A DNA stretch of 64,000 nt from the NCBI RefSeq assembly GCF_004138335.1, contig NZ_RYFW01000003.1, positions 372,001 to 436,000 on the forward strand, read 5' to 3'. The notes beneath the pieces are model-generated. The model had not been told where the DNA came from and did no database searches. It saw only the letters and a program-made list of their open reading frames with translations. Every line of letters starts with the position of its first letter. Position 1 is the stretch's first letter. The stretch is from Peristeroidobacter agariperforans (lineage in GTDB: Bacteria > Pseudomonadota > Gammaproteobacteria > Steroidobacterales > Steroidobacteraceae). This document shows, one piece after another, positions 30,392-41,187 of this stretch. Both the position numbers and the translations under genes were made by a program.

Positions 30392-30928
30392 ATGCCCGAC
30401 ATGACTGAAGGCTTTCAGGTTTTGCTCTCGAGCGTGCCGCGGGTTGGCAGGGTTGAATGGATCGGTGTCCGTCCCGCGAGGCGCGAGCCCATGATCGTTG
30501 TCGACAGCGTGGCAGCACGCGAAGGTCGAGGGCTCAGCGGAGATCGATTCAGCGGCGGCGCGTCGAGCAAGCGACAGGTGACATTGATCCAGAGCGAGCA
30601 TCTGTCGGTGATTGCCGAGCTCCTTGGCCAGGCTCGCATCGATCCTGCGCTGTTGCGACGGAACATTGTCGTCAGCGGCATCAATCTGCTGTCGCTGAAC
30701 GGCGCGCAGTTCACGATCGGCGGCGCTCTGATGGAAGGTACCGGACCCTGCCATCCATGTTCGAGAATGGAGGAAACATTTGGGCCGGGTGGACACAGCG
30801 CGGTCCGCGGACACGGCGGAATCACGGCGCGTGTGCTCAGCGGAGGAATCGTCCGCATCGGCGAACCGGTCCGTTTTATCCGGCGCTCCGGGGGAGCGTC
30901 GGACAAGCAAAGCGAGCTGGCGTTTTGA
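30392..30928 (+). CDS. MOSC domain protein
   Basis: 178-residue MOSC (molybdenum cofactor sulfurase C-terminal) domain protein. Visible motifs are GRGLSGDRFSGG, QVTLIQSEHL, LLRRNIVVSGINLLSL, and the conserved cysteine region GTGPCHPCSRMEE followed by GHGGITARVLSGG. MOSC proteins bind sulfur or molybdopterin and can act on N-hydroxylated compounds, as YiiM does. The start is ATG 30392 or ATG 30401; neither has a clear ribosome site because a 16-bp palindrome occupies that place. The gene stands alone, 44 nt before the TPP riboswitch. Confidence 0.86.
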   Translation: MPDMTEGFQVLLSSVPRVGRVEWIGVRPARREPMIVVDSVAAREGRGLSGDRFSGGASSKRQVTLIQSEHLSVIAELLGQARIDPALLRRNIVVSGINLLSLNGAQFTIGGALMEGTGPCHPCSRMEETFGPGGHSAVRGHGGITARVLSGGIVRIGEPVRFIRRSGGASDKQSELAF

Positions 30929-30935
30929 ACGCAGC

Positions 30936-30965
30936 TTGACGCACCTCGCGCGCAAAAGGTAACGT
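30936..30965 (+). promoter_or_regulatory. Possible promoter of the thiamine operon
   Basis: TTGACG at 30936-30941 is a good -35 match; TAACGT 18 nt later is a poor -10. Initiation about 7 nt downstream would place the transcript start at the first bases of the TPP riboswitch, which supports the position. Confidence 0.35.
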
Positions 30966-30971
30966 CGCGCT

Positions 30972-31072
30972 CGCTAGGGGAGTCCCTATAGGGGCTGAGA
31001 GGTCATTGGCGCTCGTGCGCGATATGGCGACCCTTACACCTGATCCAGGTCATGCTGGCGTAGGAAAGTCTG
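30972..31072 (+). ncRNA. TPP riboswitch (THI element)
   Basis: Thiamine pyrophosphate-sensing leader of the thi operon. Conserved pieces are in canonical order: GGGGAGTCCC with its pairing arm, GGGGCTGAGAGG (CTGAGA at 30995-31000), ACCCTTACACCTGATCCAGGT and CATGCTGGCGTAGGAAAG. These match the pyrimidine-sensor CUGAGA loop and the ACCUGAUC pyrophosphate-sensor helices of the THI box. About 100 nt separate it from thiC. A hairpin at 31156-31169 can hide the thiC ribosome site, suggesting control of translation initiation. Confidence 0.95.
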
Positions 31073-31135
31073 AGCGCGAAAGCGAGGGTCCCGGTCTCGA
31101 TTGCTTTGGGGACGTCGCGTGGGCGCGTGCTTTAG

Positions 31136-32947
<1,812 letters not shown>

Positions 32948-32952
32948 GCCAC

Positions 32953-33948
32953 GTGCGTGTCTCGATCATTGGCGCCGGCGTCGCCGGCATGACCTGCGCC
33001 GTCGAGTTCGCCGAACGCGGCGTCGCCACCGAAGTGTTCGAGCAGGCCGACAGCTTCGGTCCGCAAAGCTGCTCGTGGTTCGCCGGCGGCATGCTCGCGC
33101 CCTGGTGCGAGTGTGATCATTCGGCCGATCTGGTCGCGACGTTTGGCGAGCGGAGCCTCGCGTGGTGGAAGAAACGGCTGCCGTCGTTGGTCCAGCACGG
33201 GAGCTTGTTGGTCGCGCACGGCCGACACGCATCGGCCCTGGTCGATCTCAGTCGGAGGACGACCCGATACGAATGGTTGGACGCGAGTGGCATTGGCGAG
33301 CTGGAGCCAGCGCTGGAACATCGTTTTCCGAAAGGTTTGTTCTTCAAGGATGAGAGCCACATCGATCCGCGCGAGGCACTGTCTTCTCTGGCAGACAGAT
33401 TTGTTTCGTTGGGTGGGCGAATGCATTTCGGTGCTTCGGACGCCGCCGGGCCCGCGGGCGATCATGTAGTCATCGATTGCACCGGGCTGGCCGCGAGGGA
33501 GGCTCTACGGGAGCTTCGCGGGGTCAAAGGAGAAATGCTGGTGCTGCGGTCCAAAGAGATCACGCTCAATCGGCCGGTCCGCCTGGTCGATCCACGAATT
33601 CCAGCGTACATCGTGCCGCGCCCCAACGGCGTGTTCATGGTAGGGGCCAGCATGATCGAGAGCGACGATTCGAGCCGTGTCACGGCGAGGTCGGTGCTGG
33701 AGCTCCTCAGCGCCGCGTGTTCGTTACATCCGGCGTTCGCGGAGGCGGAGATTCTTGAGCTGGGCACGCAAGTGCGTCCGGCCTTTCCAGACAACATGCC
33801 GCGCATCGTGCGGCGAGCCGATCGCGTTTATATCAATGGCTTCTTCCGGCATGGATTTCTGCTCGCGCCCGCATTCGCGCAGATGGCTGCGGACGCCGTG
33901 TTGGCCGGCGAATCTTGTTCTCAGGTGGCTCATGAAGATTACGCTTAA
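32953..33948 (+). CDS. thiO: Glycine oxidase ThiO-type FAD oxidoreductase
   Basis: FAD-dependent amine oxidase of about 331 residues. It supplies dehydroglycine for the thiazole half of thiamine. GTG 32953, 5 nt after thiC, puts the dinucleotide-binding motif IIGAGVAGMTCAVEFAERG right at the N-terminus, as expected; longer starts inside thiC are rejected. Other family signs are SCSWFAGGMLAPWCE, DCTGLAAREAL, RPVRLVDPRIPAYIVPRP and the C-terminal FRHGFLLAPAFA. Its last 17 nt overlap thiS. The use of ThiO rather than ThiH points to the aerobic route of thiazole synthesis. Confidence 0.9.
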   Translation: MRVSIIGAGVAGMTCAVEFAERGVATEVFEQADSFGPQSCSWFAGGMLAPWCECDHSADLVATFGERSLAWWKKRLPSLVQHGSLLVAHGRHASALVDLSRRTTRYEWLDASGIGELEPALEHRFPKGLFFKDESHIDPREALSSLADRFVSLGGRMHFGASDAAGPAGDHVVIDCTGLAAREALRELRGVKGEMLVLRSKEITLNRPVRLVDPRIPAYIVPRPNGVFMVGASMIESDDSSRVTARSVLELLSAACSLHPAFAEAEILELGTQVRPAFPDNMPRIVRRADRVYINGFFRHGFLLAPAFAQMAADAVLAGESCSQVAHEDYA

Positions 33949-34129
33949 CGGCGTCGAGCGAGAGATCTCGGGAAACCTGCTGGATCAGGCGCTGCGCGAG
34001 TTGGGCTATTGCGACGGCGCCATCGCGACCGCGGTGAACGGCGAGTTCATTCCAAAGACTCAGCGGCTGGATATCGTCCTCAGCGAGGGCGATCGCATCG
34101 AAGTCGTGGCCCCGATGCAAGGAGGTTGA
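33932..34129 (+). CDS. thiS: Sulfur carrier protein ThiS
   Basis: 65-residue ubiquitin-like sulfur carrier. It begins [19 protein letters not shown] and ends with the essential Gly-Gly (VVAPMQGG), whose carboxyl group is converted to a thiocarboxylate by ThiF. The ATG at 33932 overlaps thiO by 17 nt. The codons for the terminal residues also form the AAGGAGGT ribosome site of thiG. No thiF lies in the window. Confidence 0.93.
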   Translation: MKITLNGVEREISGNLLDQALRELGYCDGAIATAVNGEFIPKTQRLDIVLSEGDRIEVVAPMQGG

Positions 34130-34130
34130 C

Positions 34131-34901
34131 GTGCTTGTTTACGACACGAAGTTGAGCTCGCGCCTGCTGCTCGGAACGTCGCGATACCCCTCGCCGGCGG
34201 TGTTGACCGAGGCGGTCAAGGCGTCTGGGACTGACGTCGTCACTGTGTCGCTGCGGCGTGAATCGAGCAACGAACGTTCCGGGCAAGGGTTCTTCTCGAT
34301 CATTCGCTCGCTGGGTGTCCGCGTGCTGCCGAACACCGCGGGCTGTCACTCGGTGAAGGAGGCGGTCACGACAGCGCACATGGCCCGCGAAGTGTTCGGC
34401 ACGACCTGGGTCAAACTCGAAGTCATCGGCGATCGCACGATGTTGCAGCCAGACGTGTTCGGACTGGTGGAAGCCGCAAGAATTCTGTGCGACGACGGGT
34501 TCCAGGTCTTTCCATACACGACCGAAGATCTGGTCGTTGCTGACAAGCTGCTGGATGCGGGTTGTCGCGTGCTGATGCCGTGGGGCGCGCCAATCGGCTC
34601 GGGACAGGGCTTGAACAACATTCCCGGCTTGCGCGCCATGCGTGCCCGATTTGCCGAAGTGCCGTTGATCGTGGATGCGGGCATCGGCGTGCCATCGCAC
34701 GCGGCGCGGGCCTTGGAGTTGGGCATGGACGGTGTGCTGATCAACACGGCGGTCGCGCGAGCAGGAGATCCCGTGGGAATGGCGCGGGCCTTTGCAGACG
34801 CCGTTAAGGCAGGTCATGCGGCATTTATCGCGCAGCCCATGCTGCCCAGTGACGTTGCGATTCCTTCGACGCCCGAAATCGGCCTGGCGCACCTGGTATG
34901 A
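34131..34901 (+). CDS. thiG: Thiazole synthase ThiG
   Basis: 256-residue TIM-barrel enzyme that builds the thiazole phosphate carboxylate from deoxyxylulose phosphate, dehydroglycine and ThiS-COSH. GTG start with GGAGGT 4 nt upstream. Family strings: [22 protein letters not shown], the active-site Lys in [25 protein letters not shown], and the phosphate-binding [28 protein letters not shown]. The 3' end overlaps thiE by 4 nt (ATGA). Confidence 0.96.
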   Translation: MLVYDTKLSSRLLLGTSRYPSPAVLTEAVKASGTDVVTVSLRRESSNERSGQGFFSIIRSLGVRVLPNTAGCHSVKEAVTTAHMAREVFGTTWVKLEVIGDRTMLQPDVFGLVEAARILCDDGFQVFPYTTEDLVVADKLLDAGCRVLMPWGAPIGSGQGLNNIPGLRAMRARFAEVPLIVDAGIGVPSHAARALELGMDGVLINTAVARAGDPVGMARAFADAVKAGHAAFIAQPMLPSDVAIPSTPEIGLAHLV

Positions 34902-35506
34902 AGCTCGATCCGTTTTATCTGATCGTCGACGACGTGTCGTGGCTGCGGCGGTTGCTGCCGGTCGGCGTGAAGCTGGTGCAGCTGCGAATCAAAGATAGAT
35001 CGGACCCGGAGATTCGTGAGCAAGTAGTCGCGGCCAAGTCGCTGTGCGCGCGGACGGGCGCGTGCTTGATCGTCAATGATTATTGGCAGATTGCGCTCGA
35101 TGAAGGTTGCGGCTTCGTGCACCTCGGACAGGCGGATCTCGATGAAGCGGACGTGCCAGCGTTGAAGAAAGCAGGCGTTCGTATCGGCATCAGTACGCAT
35201 AGTCACGAGGAGCTGGAGCGAGCGCTGACGTTCGGTCCTGATTACATCGCGCTCGGGCCGGTTTATCCCACGACGTTGAAAGTGATGCCGTGGGCGCCGC
35301 AGGGGCTGGAGCGCATCGTGGAGTGGAAACGGCTGATCGCACCGATTCCGCTGGTTGCCATCGGCGGGCTCACGGTCGAGCGACTGCCGGATGTTTTCAA
35401 ATCGGGCGCGAACAGCGCGGCGGTCGTTTCAGACGTTCTGAGACACGCCACGCCGGAGCTTAGGGCGCGTGAATGGATCGAGGCGACGCGCCAGGCAGCG
35501 AAGTAG
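34898..35506 (+). CDS. thiE: Thiamine phosphate synthase ThiE
   Basis: 202-residue TIM barrel that joins the pyrimidine and thiazole halves to thiamine phosphate. Recognisable parts are [66 protein letters not shown] and [14 protein letters not shown], with the expected diphosphate-binding residues. It overlaps thiG by 4 nt and sits 1 nt before thiD. Confidence 0.93.
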   Translation: MKLDPFYLIVDDVSWLRRLLPVGVKLVQLRIKDRSDPEIREQVVAAKSLCARTGACLIVNDYWQIALDEGCGFVHLGQADLDEADVPALKKAGVRIGISTHSHEELERALTFGPDYIALGPVYPTTLKVMPWAPQGLERIVEWKRLIAPIPLVAIGGLTVERLPDVFKSGANSAAVVSDVLRHATPELRAREWIEATRQAAK

Positions 35507-35507
35507 C

Positions 35508-36266
35508 ATGTCCAACGCGGCACATGTTCTTGTCATTGCTGGCACGGACTCCAGCGGTGGCGCCGGCCTGGTGCGGGACGTTGAAGTCATCACCGAGCTC
35601 GGCGCTCGCGCGTCTTGCGTCGTCACTGCCGTTACGGCGCAAACAAACAGTCGCGTTGAAGCCTCCTGCATGGTCGCGCCGGAGCTAGTGAGGCTGCAAC
35701 TGCGCACAGCTCTGCGCTCGAACACCGTCAGCGCCATCAAGGTCGGCATGCTTGGCACGGGTGAGATCGTGCGTGCAATCCTCGATGAGTTGCCCGACAG
35801 GTGTCACATCCCGATCGTCGTGGATCCTGTGCTGCGCTCGACCTCGGGGGCGGCGCTGCTGGATCCAGAGGGTCTGCAATTGCTGCGAGATCGATTGTTG
35901 CCTCGATGTTCGCTCATGACCCCAAACTTGATCGAGGCCAGCGCGTTGCTCGGCGAGCACGTTGCTCGGACCGACTCGGAGCAAGCAGGGCAAGCACGAG
36001 CATTACTGCGCTTCGGTTCGGACGGCGTCCTGCTCAAAGGCGGGCATGGGACCGACGCGGATTCCGTGGACGTGCTTGTAGATCATGCCGGACCGCCGAC
36101 CTTGCTTCGGGCCCGGCGCCTTGACGTAACCATGCGCGGCACGGGATGTGCGCTCAGCTCAGCCATCGCCGCACTGATGGCTTCGGGGGAACCCATGGAG
36201 TCTGCCTGCCAGCGAGCCAAGTCATACGTTCATGACAAGCTGTTGACCCTAAGCCCCGTCAGTTGA
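35508..36266 (+). CDS. thiD: Hydroxymethylpyrimidine (phosphate) kinase ThiD
   Basis: 252-residue ribokinase-fold enzyme phosphorylating HMP and HMP-P. ATG 35508 is 1 nt after the thiE stop. Motifs: VLVIAGTDSSGGAGLVRDVEVI, CVVTAVTAQ, AIKVGMLGTGEIV, VVDPVLRSTSG, MTPNLIEASALLG, and the anion hole/catalytic segment MRGTGCALSSAIAALMASG. The usual substrate-binding region is complete. It ends the operon; the next gene starts 27 nt later but is unrelated. Confidence 0.94.
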   Translation: MSNAAHVLVIAGTDSSGGAGLVRDVEVITELGARASCVVTAVTAQTNSRVEASCMVAPELVRLQLRTALRSNTVSAIKVGMLGTGEIVRAILDELPDRCHIPIVVDPVLRSTSGAALLDPEGLQLLRDRLLPRCSLMTPNLIEASALLGEHVARTDSEQAGQARALLRFGSDGVLLKGGHGTDADSVDVLVDHAGPPTLLRARRLDVTMRGTGCALSSAIAALMASGEPMESACQRAKSYVHDKLLTLSPVS

Positions 36267-36293
36267 GCGGATCACATCGGCTATAGTTCGCCG

Positions 36294-37616
36294 ATGACTT
36301 CTCCTTCCTTCGACGCACCGGCGGGCCGCATCATCGGCTGGCGCGACGGGCGGGTGATTCGTGCGACGGGTATCCGTTACGCCCGTGCGAGTCGATTTCA
36401 GCCGCCGACGCCCGAGCCTGCATCGCCGACCAGCATCGAGGCGACCGGGTGGGCGCCGGCCTGTGCACAGGCCGATCATCCGTTCGGCATGGGGCTGATG
36501 AAGTCGTCGCTGCGCACGCTCGCAACGACGGAAGATTGCCTGCGTTTGTCGGTTACGCGGCCTGACAACATTGCGCCCGGCGACCAGCGGCCCGTGATGG
36601 TGTGGATCCACGGTGGTTCGTATGTCTTTGGCGCAGGCGACGCGGCGATCTATGACGCTCGCGCGTTGGTGGAAGAACAGAGCGTCATCGTCGTTTCGAT
36701 CACGTATCGGTTGGGGCTGCTGGGCTTTCTCGGCGGCTCCGGCGGGCGAGCTGCGAACGTCGGGTTGCTCGACATCATCGAAGCGCTGCGCTGGGTGAAA
36801 GCAAACATCGCGGCATTCGGGGGCGACGCGGACAACATCACCTTGTTCGGCCAGTCCGCGGGCGGCGACGCAATCGCTCATTTGATGATTGCAGACGGTG
36901 CGAAGGATCTGTTTCGACGGGCGATCATTCAGAGCGCGCCGTTGGGCATCAGTCTGGGTCGTCGCAAGATGTACGCAGCGATGATGAAGATTGCGGGCCA
37001 TGTTGCTCACGATGCGCCCACCGACGACGTGATCGCCGCGCAAGCTTCGGTCGTCGCAGCGTCCGAAGGATTTGGCTGGCCGGCGAGCATGCCGTTCGGC
37101 ACGCAGTATGGACATCATCCATTGCCGGCCGAGGAAGACGTGGACTCGGCATGGTCGCGATGTGCGCGCCATGTCGATGTGCTGATCGGCTCGACTGCAG
37201 AGGAGGGCTCGTTCTTCATCCCCATCATCGAGCCGCTGCGAAAACTTGCAGCGTTGCCGCTGCTCGGCAACACCATTCGTCGCACGGCCATCAGCACCAT
37301 CACGCGAAAGGTGTACGCCACTGCGGCGGATCGCTTCGCGAAGCGTCACGCTCGGGCCGGCGGCCGCGCCTACACGTACAAGATCCACTGGGGTTCGAAG
37401 ACCAATCGACTGGGCGCGACGCACGCCATCGACCTGCCGCTGTTGTTCGGTGAGGAAAAGACCTGGCACGACGCCGATCTGGTGGCAGGGCTGAGCTGGC
37501 CCGAGGTGCACGCCACTGCCCAGAAAGTCCGCGCATTATGGTCACTGTTTGCACGCACCGGCAGCTTGGACGCGGGCGTGATCGATCCGGCGCTGGTGAG
37601 CTTCCGCAAGGCGTAG
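36294..37616 (+). CDS. Type-B carboxylesterase
   Basis: Cytoplasmic carboxylesterase of 440 residues, shorter than the common 500-550 of this family. Oxyanion loop VWIHGGSYVFGAGDAAIYD, then VSITYRLGLLGFLGG, and nucleophile elbow NITLFGQSAGGDAIAHLM near residue 190. The acid and His likely come from STAEEGSFF near 300 and THAIDLPLLFG near 380. No signal peptide is seen, so it is probably cytoplasmic. The substrate is unknown; the preceding thi operon is unrelated. Confidence 0.86.
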   Translation: MTSPSFDAPAGRIIGWRDGRVIRATGIRYARASRFQPPTPEPASPTSIEATGWAPACAQADHPFGMGLMKSSLRTLATTEDCLRLSVTRPDNIAPGDQRPVMVWIHGGSYVFGAGDAAIYDARALVEEQSVIVVSITYRLGLLGFLGGSGGRAANVGLLDIIEALRWVKANIAAFGGDADNITLFGQSAGGDAIAHLMIADGAKDLFRRAIIQSAPLGISLGRRKMYAAMMKIAGHVAHDAPTDDVIAAQASVVAASEGFGWPASMPFGTQYGHHPLPAEEDVDSAWSRCARHVDVLIGSTAEEGSFFIPIIEPLRKLAALPLLGNTIRRTAISTITRKVYATAADRFAKRHARAGGRAYTYKIHWGSKTNRLGATHAIDLPLLFGEEKTWHDADLVAGLSWPEVHATAQKVRALWSLFARTGSLDAGVIDPALVSFRKA

Positions 37617-37728
37617 CACCCACACTCCAACGATTGGCATCGCTGCGGCGATCCTGTCCCTGCAATGTGCTGTTCCCTGCACCGCCCAGGCCGAAGTTGC
37701 CAGAAGGGCCCGCTCCCCGCACGTACGC

Positions 37729-38622
37729 TCAGCCGGAACAAAGAAACGCTTCGAGCTCGGAGATCGTTTCAGCTGGATTCTGCTCAGGGAAGAAATGCCC
37801 GCCGTGGATGGCGCGACCTCTCACGTCCAGCGCCCAGTTCTTCCATAGCTCGATCGGCCCGCCCGCGGATCGGTACCAAGTGTCCAGGCCGCCGCCGTGG
37901 CTCCAGAGTGCGAGCAGGGGCGCGGCGATTTTGCGTCCTGCGGTTTGATCTGCCTCATCCATGGCGAGATCGCAGGTGAGAGCGGCACGATACTCTTCGC
38001 AAATCGCGTGCACAGTCTCTGGGTCTCGCAACGCATCGACGTATGCAGCCCTCGCTTCGGTCGAGAAGGAGCTCGGCTCCGACCCCCAGTTTGCAAGGGC
38101 ATCGTCAATCACCGCCTCGGGATGTGCGCTGATCAGTTTCTCCGGCAGCGGTGCAGGTTGCGACAGCAGCGACCAAGGCCAGAAAGTCAAAGCAGATCCC
38201 ACATCTGTGCGCCGAATGACTTCGAGGGTGGGGATAACATCGAAAACAGCAACGCGAAGCACCGCGCGCGGGTGATCGAGCGCCATGCGATAAGCGACGC
38301 GACCACCGCGATCGTGTCCGACCACGGCGAATTGCGGGAAGCCCAGCGCTCGCATGAGATCAATCATATCGAGCGCCATCGCTCGCTTCGAATACGGCAA
38401 GTGATCGGCGGGCGAGGCGGGTTTGCCGCTGTTTCCATAGCCGCGCAGATCGGCACAGATGACCGTGAAGTTGCGGGCGAGGCTCGGTGCTACCTGGTGC
38501 CACATTACGTGAGTTTGTGGAAACCCGTGCAGCAACAGGAGTGGCGCGCCTGCCCCGGCGCGGCGAATGAAGATCCGTGTGTTTTCGGTATCGATTGTTT
38601 CCGCCATGAAGGTGTCGAGCAT
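37729..38622 (-). CDS. Alpha/beta hydrolase, haloacetate dehalogenase-like
   Basis: 297-residue soluble hydrolase close to fluoroacetate/haloacetate dehalogenases. Oxyanion segment LLLLHGFPQTHVMWHQVAP, then ICADLRGYGNSGKP, and an Asp nucleophile in VVGHDRGGRVAYRMALDHP. The Asp-Arg-x-x-Arg spacing matches the carboxylate-binding arginines of those dehalogenases. The base is His in IHGGHFFPEQNPAE. The Asp replaces the Ser of esterases, so halide or epoxide cleavage is expected. Start ATG 38622 has GGAG upstream; ATG 38607 is an alternative. It is divergent from a GntR gene with a palindrome between them. Confidence 0.84.
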   Translation of the reverse strand: MLDTFMAETIDTENTRIFIRRAGAGAPLLLLHGFPQTHVMWHQVAPSLARNFTVICADLRGYGNSGKPASPADHLPYSKRAMALDMIDLMRALGFPQFAVVGHDRGGRVAYRMALDHPRAVLRVAVFDVIPTLEVIRRTDVGSALTFWPWSLLSQPAPLPEKLISAHPEAVIDDALANWGSEPSSFSTEARAAYVDALRDPETVHAICEEYRAALTCDLAMDEADQTAGRKIAAPLLALWSHGGGLDTWYRSAGGPIELWKNWALDVRGRAIHGGHFFPEQNPAETISELEAFLCSG

Positions 38623-38642
38623 GTCCCTTACTCCGCATCTGA

Positions 38643-38709
38643 ATGGGTTAGTAACGACGCCGCTCGGGCGGAAGTTTCTCGTTCACCTGTACCGGGCTTG
38701 CTAACCCAT
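38643..38709. repeat. Spaced 9-bp inverted repeat in divergent promoter region
   Basis: ATGGGTTAG (38643-38651) and CTAACCCAT (38701-38709) are perfect inverted copies, 49 nt apart, between the dehalogenase-like gene and the GntR gene. They could be paired operator half-sites allowing looping, but chance is possible. Confidence 0.35.
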
Positions 38710-38717
38710 CGGCCCAC

Positions 38718-38743
38718 TTGTACCATGGGTCCGACTGGTACAA
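38718..38743. promoter_or_regulatory. GntR operator candidate TTGTACCA-N10-TGGTACAA
   Basis: Perfect 8-bp arms separated by 10 bases, ending 14 nt before the ATG of the YtrA-type GntR gene. The left arm covers an alternative ATG at 38725, favouring the ATG at 38758 as true start. Autoregulation of the GntR-membrane protein pair, and possibly the divergent hydrolase, is the likely role. Confidence 0.65.
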
Positions 38744-38757
38744 CAGCGAGCGCGCCG

Positions 38758-39144
38758 ATGGAAATCACCATCGACATCGACGACCCCGTGCCTCAGTTCG
38801 AGCAGTTGATCGAGCAGATCAAGGCTGCCGTTACCGCGGGTGTTCTGAAGCCGGGCGATGCGCTGCCTTCGATCCGCCAGCTCGCCAACGACCTCGAGCT
38901 CAACAGCAAGACCGTGGCGAAGGCTTACAAGCTGCTGGAGCGGGATTCGATCATCGAAGCCAAGGGTTATCGCGGCACCTATGTCCACCCCAAGGCCAAA
39001 GCAAACTGTAAGTTCAATCTGCAGGAATGGACTCTGCGCAAGCTCGGCGAAACGATCGCCGAGTTGCGCGAGGCAGGCGTGACCGACTCGGAGCTGCGCA
39101 ATGCCTTCGCCAGCGCCATCAGCCGGCAACCGCCGGCAAAGTGA
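38758..39144 (+). CDS. GntR-family regulator, YtrA-type (short)
   Basis: 128-residue regulator. The N-terminal winged HTH is plain: PVPQFEQLIEQIKAAVTAGVLKPGDALPSIRQLANDLELNSKTV, then AKAYKLLERDSIIEAKGYRGTYV (positions about 8-75). Only a short C-terminal helical tail follows, the mark of the YtrA subgroup. Such regulators usually repress an adjacent membrane or ABC transporter gene, and here a multi-helix membrane protein starts 9 nt downstream. An operator-like palindrome lies just upstream. Confidence 0.88.
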   Translation: MEITIDIDDPVPQFEQLIEQIKAAVTAGVLKPGDALPSIRQLANDLELNSKTVAKAYKLLERDSIIEAKGYRGTYVHPKAKANCKFNLQEWTLRKLGETIAELREAGVTDSELRNAFASAISRQPPAK

Positions 39145-39153
39145 GGTGCCGTC

Positions 39154-40044
39154 ATGATCGAAGCCTATGCCTTCTTTGCGGTGTTCGTGATCCAGATACT
39201 GGCAATGTCAGGCCTGTATCCGGCCTGGTTCATCCGCTACATGCGACGCCAGGCGGCAAGCATCCCAACCGAACGTCTGGCGCAGCTCTACCCGGGCACC
39301 GACGTCGGTCTCGCTCAAAAGCGTTTTGTCACTCGATACCGCGCAGTGAACATCGGCATCGCAGCGCTCGGATTGTTGCTGCTGGGCTGGCTGTTCAAAT
39401 ACATGCAGCAACCGGACTGGGATGATGGTCCGGTGGAGGCGCTGGTCGGCGGATATTTCCTCGTGCAGGCGTTGCCGCTGGGTTTCATCGTGTGGTCGGT
39501 CATCAGATTCAACAGCGTGCACAAGCCCGCCATGTTGGAGAGCAAGCGCAAAGCCGTCCTGCAACGCCGTGGGCTGTTCGACTTCGTCTCGCCATTCGTC
39601 GTTTGCCTGGCGGTGTTGAGTTATTTTCTGTTCGTCGCGTTCGTGATTTATATCCTGCGGCACCCGTTCTCGGGATTTGCCGGGCTCGTCACTATCGGCG
39701 CCATCACGCTGGTCTACCTGCTGGAAGGAGCTGTCGTGTACGCGGTGCTCTATGGCAAGAAGCCCAATCCGTTCGAAACGCACGCGGGACGCCTGCGCAC
39801 GATGGGGCTGGTAGTGAAGTCCAGTGTCTACTCGTGCATCGCCTGCGTCGCGTTCGTGTCGCTCAACTTCACGCTCGTGCTGCTGGACTTGCAGAGATGG
39901 GAGCCGTTCGCGCTGAGTGTTTTCTTCGTGGTCACTGCGCTGCTCAGTGTCATGGGCATGATGGCGCCGCCGCGCTCGCCCGAGGACGATGGGCGCGACT
40001 CCGAAGGAGGCACGACTCCTGAAGCGCGAGATTTGCCCGCATAG
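39154..40044 (+). CDS. Multi-pass membrane protein of unknown function
   Basis: 296 residues with about seven TM helices: AYAFFAVFVIQILAMSGLY, IGIAALGLLLLGWLF, YFLVQALPLGFIVWSVI, FVVCLAVLSYFLFVAFVIYI, LVTIGAITLVYLLEGAVVY, SCIACVAFVSLNFTLVLL and FALSVFFVVTALLSVMG. It ends in a charged, acidic tail. I do not recognise the family. It follows the YtrA-type GntR gene by 9 nt and is very likely in the same transcript. Its job is probably tied to the signal sensed by that regulator, perhaps envelope stress; this is inference. Confidence 0.8.
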   Translation: MIEAYAFFAVFVIQILAMSGLYPAWFIRYMRRQAASIPTERLAQLYPGTDVGLAQKRFVTRYRAVNIGIAALGLLLLGWLFKYMQQPDWDDGPVEALVGGYFLVQALPLGFIVWSVIRFNSVHKPAMLESKRKAVLQRRGLFDFVSPFVVCLAVLSYFLFVAFVIYILRHPFSGFAGLVTIGAITLVYLLEGAVVYAVLYGKKPNPFETHAGRLRTMGLVVKSSVYSCIACVAFVSLNFTLVLLDLQRWEPFALSVFFVVTALLSVMGMMAPPRSPEDDGRDSEGGTTPEARDLPA

Positions 40045-40058
40045 GTTAACGACATGCG

Positions 40059-41150
40059 CTATTGCTGCTTGTCCGCCTTGGCTTGTTCCTCCGCGCGGGC
40101 TCCTGCCAGGATCCCGGGGAGCGCGTAGTTCCCTTCGTGGCACGCATATTCGTGAATCAACTCGTCGATGCGGTTGAACGGCAGCTCGCCGCTGAAGGGC
40201 GCGGTAAACGTCGAGGGATCTTCAACCGTGAACTTGTAGAGCAGGACATTCGGACCCGTTCGCGTGAAACGCTCGGTCACCTTCAGCTTCTCGGAGGCTC
40301 CACGATAGGGCCACAGCGGCGAAGTCTGCGCCAGTTGCGTCGGATGGATGTTCGTGGTCTCGACCACGAGCGTGTCGCCTTCCCAATGTCCGATCGAATC
40401 TCCAAACCACGGCCGCACTTGCGAGGGCGCGTGCCGGGTCGCTCCCATGCGGATCACGCGCGCGTCATGGTTCATTTCAGTCATGATCATGACGTGATCG
40501 GGCGTCTGCACGATGGTGTAGTTGTTGTTATAAAAATAATTCGGGAGCATCGGCGGGCCGGCGTTCGAGCCGAATGAAATGATGCAGCGATCGGAGAGCG
40601 GCCGCACTTCGGGGTGGTCGTACTCGCCGTATTTTCTCATCAGCGCCATGCGTTCGGAGGCGCGCTGCTTGCCTTCGGCAGTCAGTGGCGGAATGCGGCC
40701 GTCAAGCGGGTCGACGATGATCGAGCTGCGCGCGACGCCATCGATGCGGATGACCTTGTTGCCCGGGTCGAGCCAAAAGCCGTTGTAGCCGCCGACTGCG
40801 CCGCCGGCCGCCTCGGCGATCTGCTCGACGAACGTCTTGTTGCCCGGCGGGGATAACGCGCCGTCGCCGCCTTTCGAGGGCGGCGGAGCGTTGGGGTCGC
40901 TGGGCCGGTCGCGAAACTCCTCCACCAGCTGCGCGCGGTTTTCAAGGGCAGCGGCCTGCTCGTCGGTCAGCGTCGGGCCCTGTTTGCCCATCCGCTCGAG
41001 CGGGGTCTGGGTTTCGTTGCTCCAGTTGCCCTGGAGGTCGGGCCTGCCGTCGACGGTGCGCGGCACGACCCAGTCAGACGCGGGCGCTCCAAACGCGATC
41101 GTTGCGAAGCTCAGTGACAGTACAACTGCTCCGACGATTGCCCTGGCCAT
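40059..41150 (-). CDS. Secreted protein of unknown function (PDLQGNW-type)
   Basis: 363 residues with a signal peptide (AIVGAVVLSLSFATIAFGAPA). The N-terminus carries the recurring block VDGRPDLQGNWSNETQTPLER, which occurs in many exported proteins of proteobacteria and acidobacteria with no known activity. Other conserved-looking parts are GGYNGFWLDPGN, the run HEVRPLSDRCI-like PEVRPLSDRCIISFGSN, MTEMNHDARVIRMG and IGHWEGDTLVVETTNI. The last resembles a binding strand seen across the family. It is convergent with the membrane protein, 14 nt away. No function can be given. Confidence 0.78.
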   Translation of the reverse strand: MARAIVGAVVLSLSFATIAFGAPASDWVVPRTVDGRPDLQGNWSNETQTPLERMGKQGPTLTDEQAAALENRAQLVEEFRDRPSDPNAPPPSKGGDGALSPPGNKTFVEQIAEAAGGAVGGYNGFWLDPGNKVIRIDGVARSSIIVDPLDGRIPPLTAEGKQRASERMALMRKYGEYDHPEVRPLSDRCIISFGSNAGPPMLPNYFYNNNYTIVQTPDHVMIMTEMNHDARVIRMGATRHAPSQVRPWFGDSIGHWEGDTLVVETTNIHPTQLAQTSPLWPYRGASEKLKVTERFTRTGPNVLLYKFTVEDPSTFTAPFSGELPFNRIDELIHEYACHEGNYALPGILAGARAEEQAKADKQQ

Positions 41151-41187
41151 CGAGATGCTCTCCTTGCAGCCTTGAATTTGTCGTGGC

